Shown: in pieces, positions 5,717 through 6,451 of the stretch | Numbering within the stretch: position 1 is the stretch's first letter | Layout: each line of letters starts with the position of its first letter | Assembly (NCBI GenBank): GCA_023146675.1 | Contig: JAGLBQ010000184.1 | Span: forward strand, 1-6,451 | DNA: 6,451 bases | From: Cocleimonas sp. | GTDB lineage: Bacteria; Pseudomonadota; Gammaproteobacteria; Thiotrichales; Thiotrichaceae | Reading direction: 5' to 3' | Made by a program: the position numbers and the translations under genes | The notes under the pieces: model-generated | What the model saw: the letters and a program-made list of their open reading frames with translations, nothing else | The model's database searches: none | Told to the model about the DNA's origin: nothing

Positions 5717-5732
5717 TGGTATGAAAATTGCC
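5717..5732 (+). promoter_or_regulatory. Sigma-54-like -24/-12 element between lptB and rpoN
   Basis: TGGTATGAAAATTGCC matches the consensus TGGCACG-N4-TTGC at 9 of 11 defined bases. The invariant GG (5718-5719) and GC (5730-5731) are exactly ten bases apart. It points rightward, away from rpoN and into the 3' end of lptB on the opposite strand. Bound sigma-54 polymerase would lie just upstream of the rpoN -35 (5693-5698). A match this good is expected about once by chance in a window of this size on two strands, so position is the main argument. I found no IHF consensus site or activator site nearby. Confidence 0.35.
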
Positions 5733-5785
5733 TATCATAAAGGGGTGAAGAAAAAATACTGAAATATCATATTATTAGAAGGATT

Positions 5786-6451
5786 TTATAACTTAAAATC
5801 TTCGCCTAAATATACCTCGCGCGCCTGTTTATTTTGTAAGATAGTTTCAGGTGAACCTTCAACAAGAATAGAGCCATTGCCAAGTATATAGGCACGATCA
5901 CAAATACTGAGTGTTTCACGTACATTATGATCTGTAATTAACACCCCGATGCCACGTTCTTTTAGGTGGGTAACTATTTTCTGGATTTCGATAACAGAAA
6001 TAGGATCAACTCCTGCAAAAGGCTCATCTAGCAAGATAAAAGAAGGTTCGGTTGCTAGTGCCCTAGCGATTTCTACACGTCGTCTTTCGCCACCTGACAA
6101 GCTAATACCTAAGCTGTCACGAATATGGGTTATTTGAAACTCTTCCAGCAGGCTTTCCAGTTTGTTTTTGCGCTGTTGACGGTTCAAATCTTTGCGTGTT
6201 TCTAAAATAGCATAAATATTATCGCTTACTGAAAGTTTACGAAAAATACTGGCTTCTTGTGCAAGATAACCAATACCATGACGGGCGCGCAAATGCATGG
6301 AAAGATCCGTCAGATCGGTTTGATCAAGGAGAATTTTGCCTTTGTCGCTAGCAACCAAGCCAACAATCATATAAAAGCACGTTGTTTTGCCTGCCCCATT
6401 TGGACCGAGCAAACCAACAACTTCTGAATCATTAACGTGTAAGGAAACATC
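5786..6451 (-). CDS. lptB: LPS export ABC transporter ATPase LptB (5' end outside window)
   Basis: LptB is the cytoplasmic ATPase dimer of LptB2FG, which pulls lipopolysaccharide from the inner membrane into the LptC-LptA bridge. The frame stays open to the window edge, so 221 C-terminal residues are seen. Motif spacing places the first visible residue (Asp) at about residue 21 of the 241-residue E. coli protein. Visible motifs, counted from that residue, are Walker A GPNGAGKTT (16-24), the Q-loop in YLAQEASIFRKLS (Gln65), the signature LSGGERRRVEIARAL (118-132), Walker B FILLDEPFAGVDP with catalytic Glu143, and the switch His175 in ITDHN. YLAQEASIFRKL and LSGGERRRVEIARAL are typical of LptB rather than other ABC ATPases. 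lptA is expected just upstream, outside the window. rpoN follows after a 173-base gap with its own promoter. Confidence 0.97.
   Translation of the reverse strand, partial: DVSLHVNDSEVVGLLGPNGAGKTTCFYMIVGLVASDKGKILLDQTDLTDLSMHLRARHGIGYLAQEASIFRKLSVSDNIYAILETRKDLNRQQRKNKLESLLEEFQITHIRDSLGISLSGGERRRVEIARALATEPSFILLDEPFAGVDPISVIEIQKIVTHLKERGIGVLITDHNVRETLSICDRAYILGNGSILVEGSPETILQNKQAREVYLGEDFKL

Overview
The window comes from an AT-rich gammaproteobacterium. All seven genes are ordinary core genes of that class: IHF-beta, LapB/YciM, PyrF, RapZ, short HPF, RpoN and LptB. LapB together with an RpoN/HPF/RapZ set and LptB points to a Gram-negative cell with lipopolysaccharide. I cannot name the genus. 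No mobile element, CRISPR array, tRNA or rRNA is visible.

Layout. On the + strand, a rho-independent terminator at the left edge closes an unseen gene (rpsA in relatives) and is followed by ihfB (146-451), lapB (575-1720) and pyrF (1925-2638). This is the enterobacterial order rpsA-ihfB-lapA-lapB-pyrF without lapA. On the - strand, read from the right edge, come lptB (5' end outside the window), rpoN (4179-5612), hpf (3755-4081) and rapZ (2607-3458). This is the well-known lptB-rpoN-hpf-ptsN-rapZ cluster without ptsN. The two blocks meet tail to tail: the last 32 bases of pyrF and rapZ overlap on opposite strands, with no intrinsic terminator between them.

Function. LapB (FtsH-dependent control of LpxC), RapZ (control of GlmS, hence UDP-GlcNAc, in enterics) and LptB (ATPase of LPS export) all bear on the cell envelope. 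PyrF makes UMP, a precursor of UDP-sugars. RpoN, HPF and IHF are global regulators of transcription, ribosome hibernation and DNA bending.

Non-coding parts. The 296-base rapZ-hpf gap, where ptsN would be expected, holds an 18-bp imperfect hairpin, a candidate terminator and a purine-rich tract. The lptB-rpoN gap holds a good extended -10 promoter for rpoN. It also holds a sigma-54-like -24/-12 element on the opposite strand, which could mean autoregulation or antisense transcription into lptB. The pyrF leader can fold into three mutually exclusive hairpins arranged like an attenuator. The genes are conventional. I found no convincing new multi-gene system, and the interest lies in the missing genes, the operon junction and these non-coding signals.
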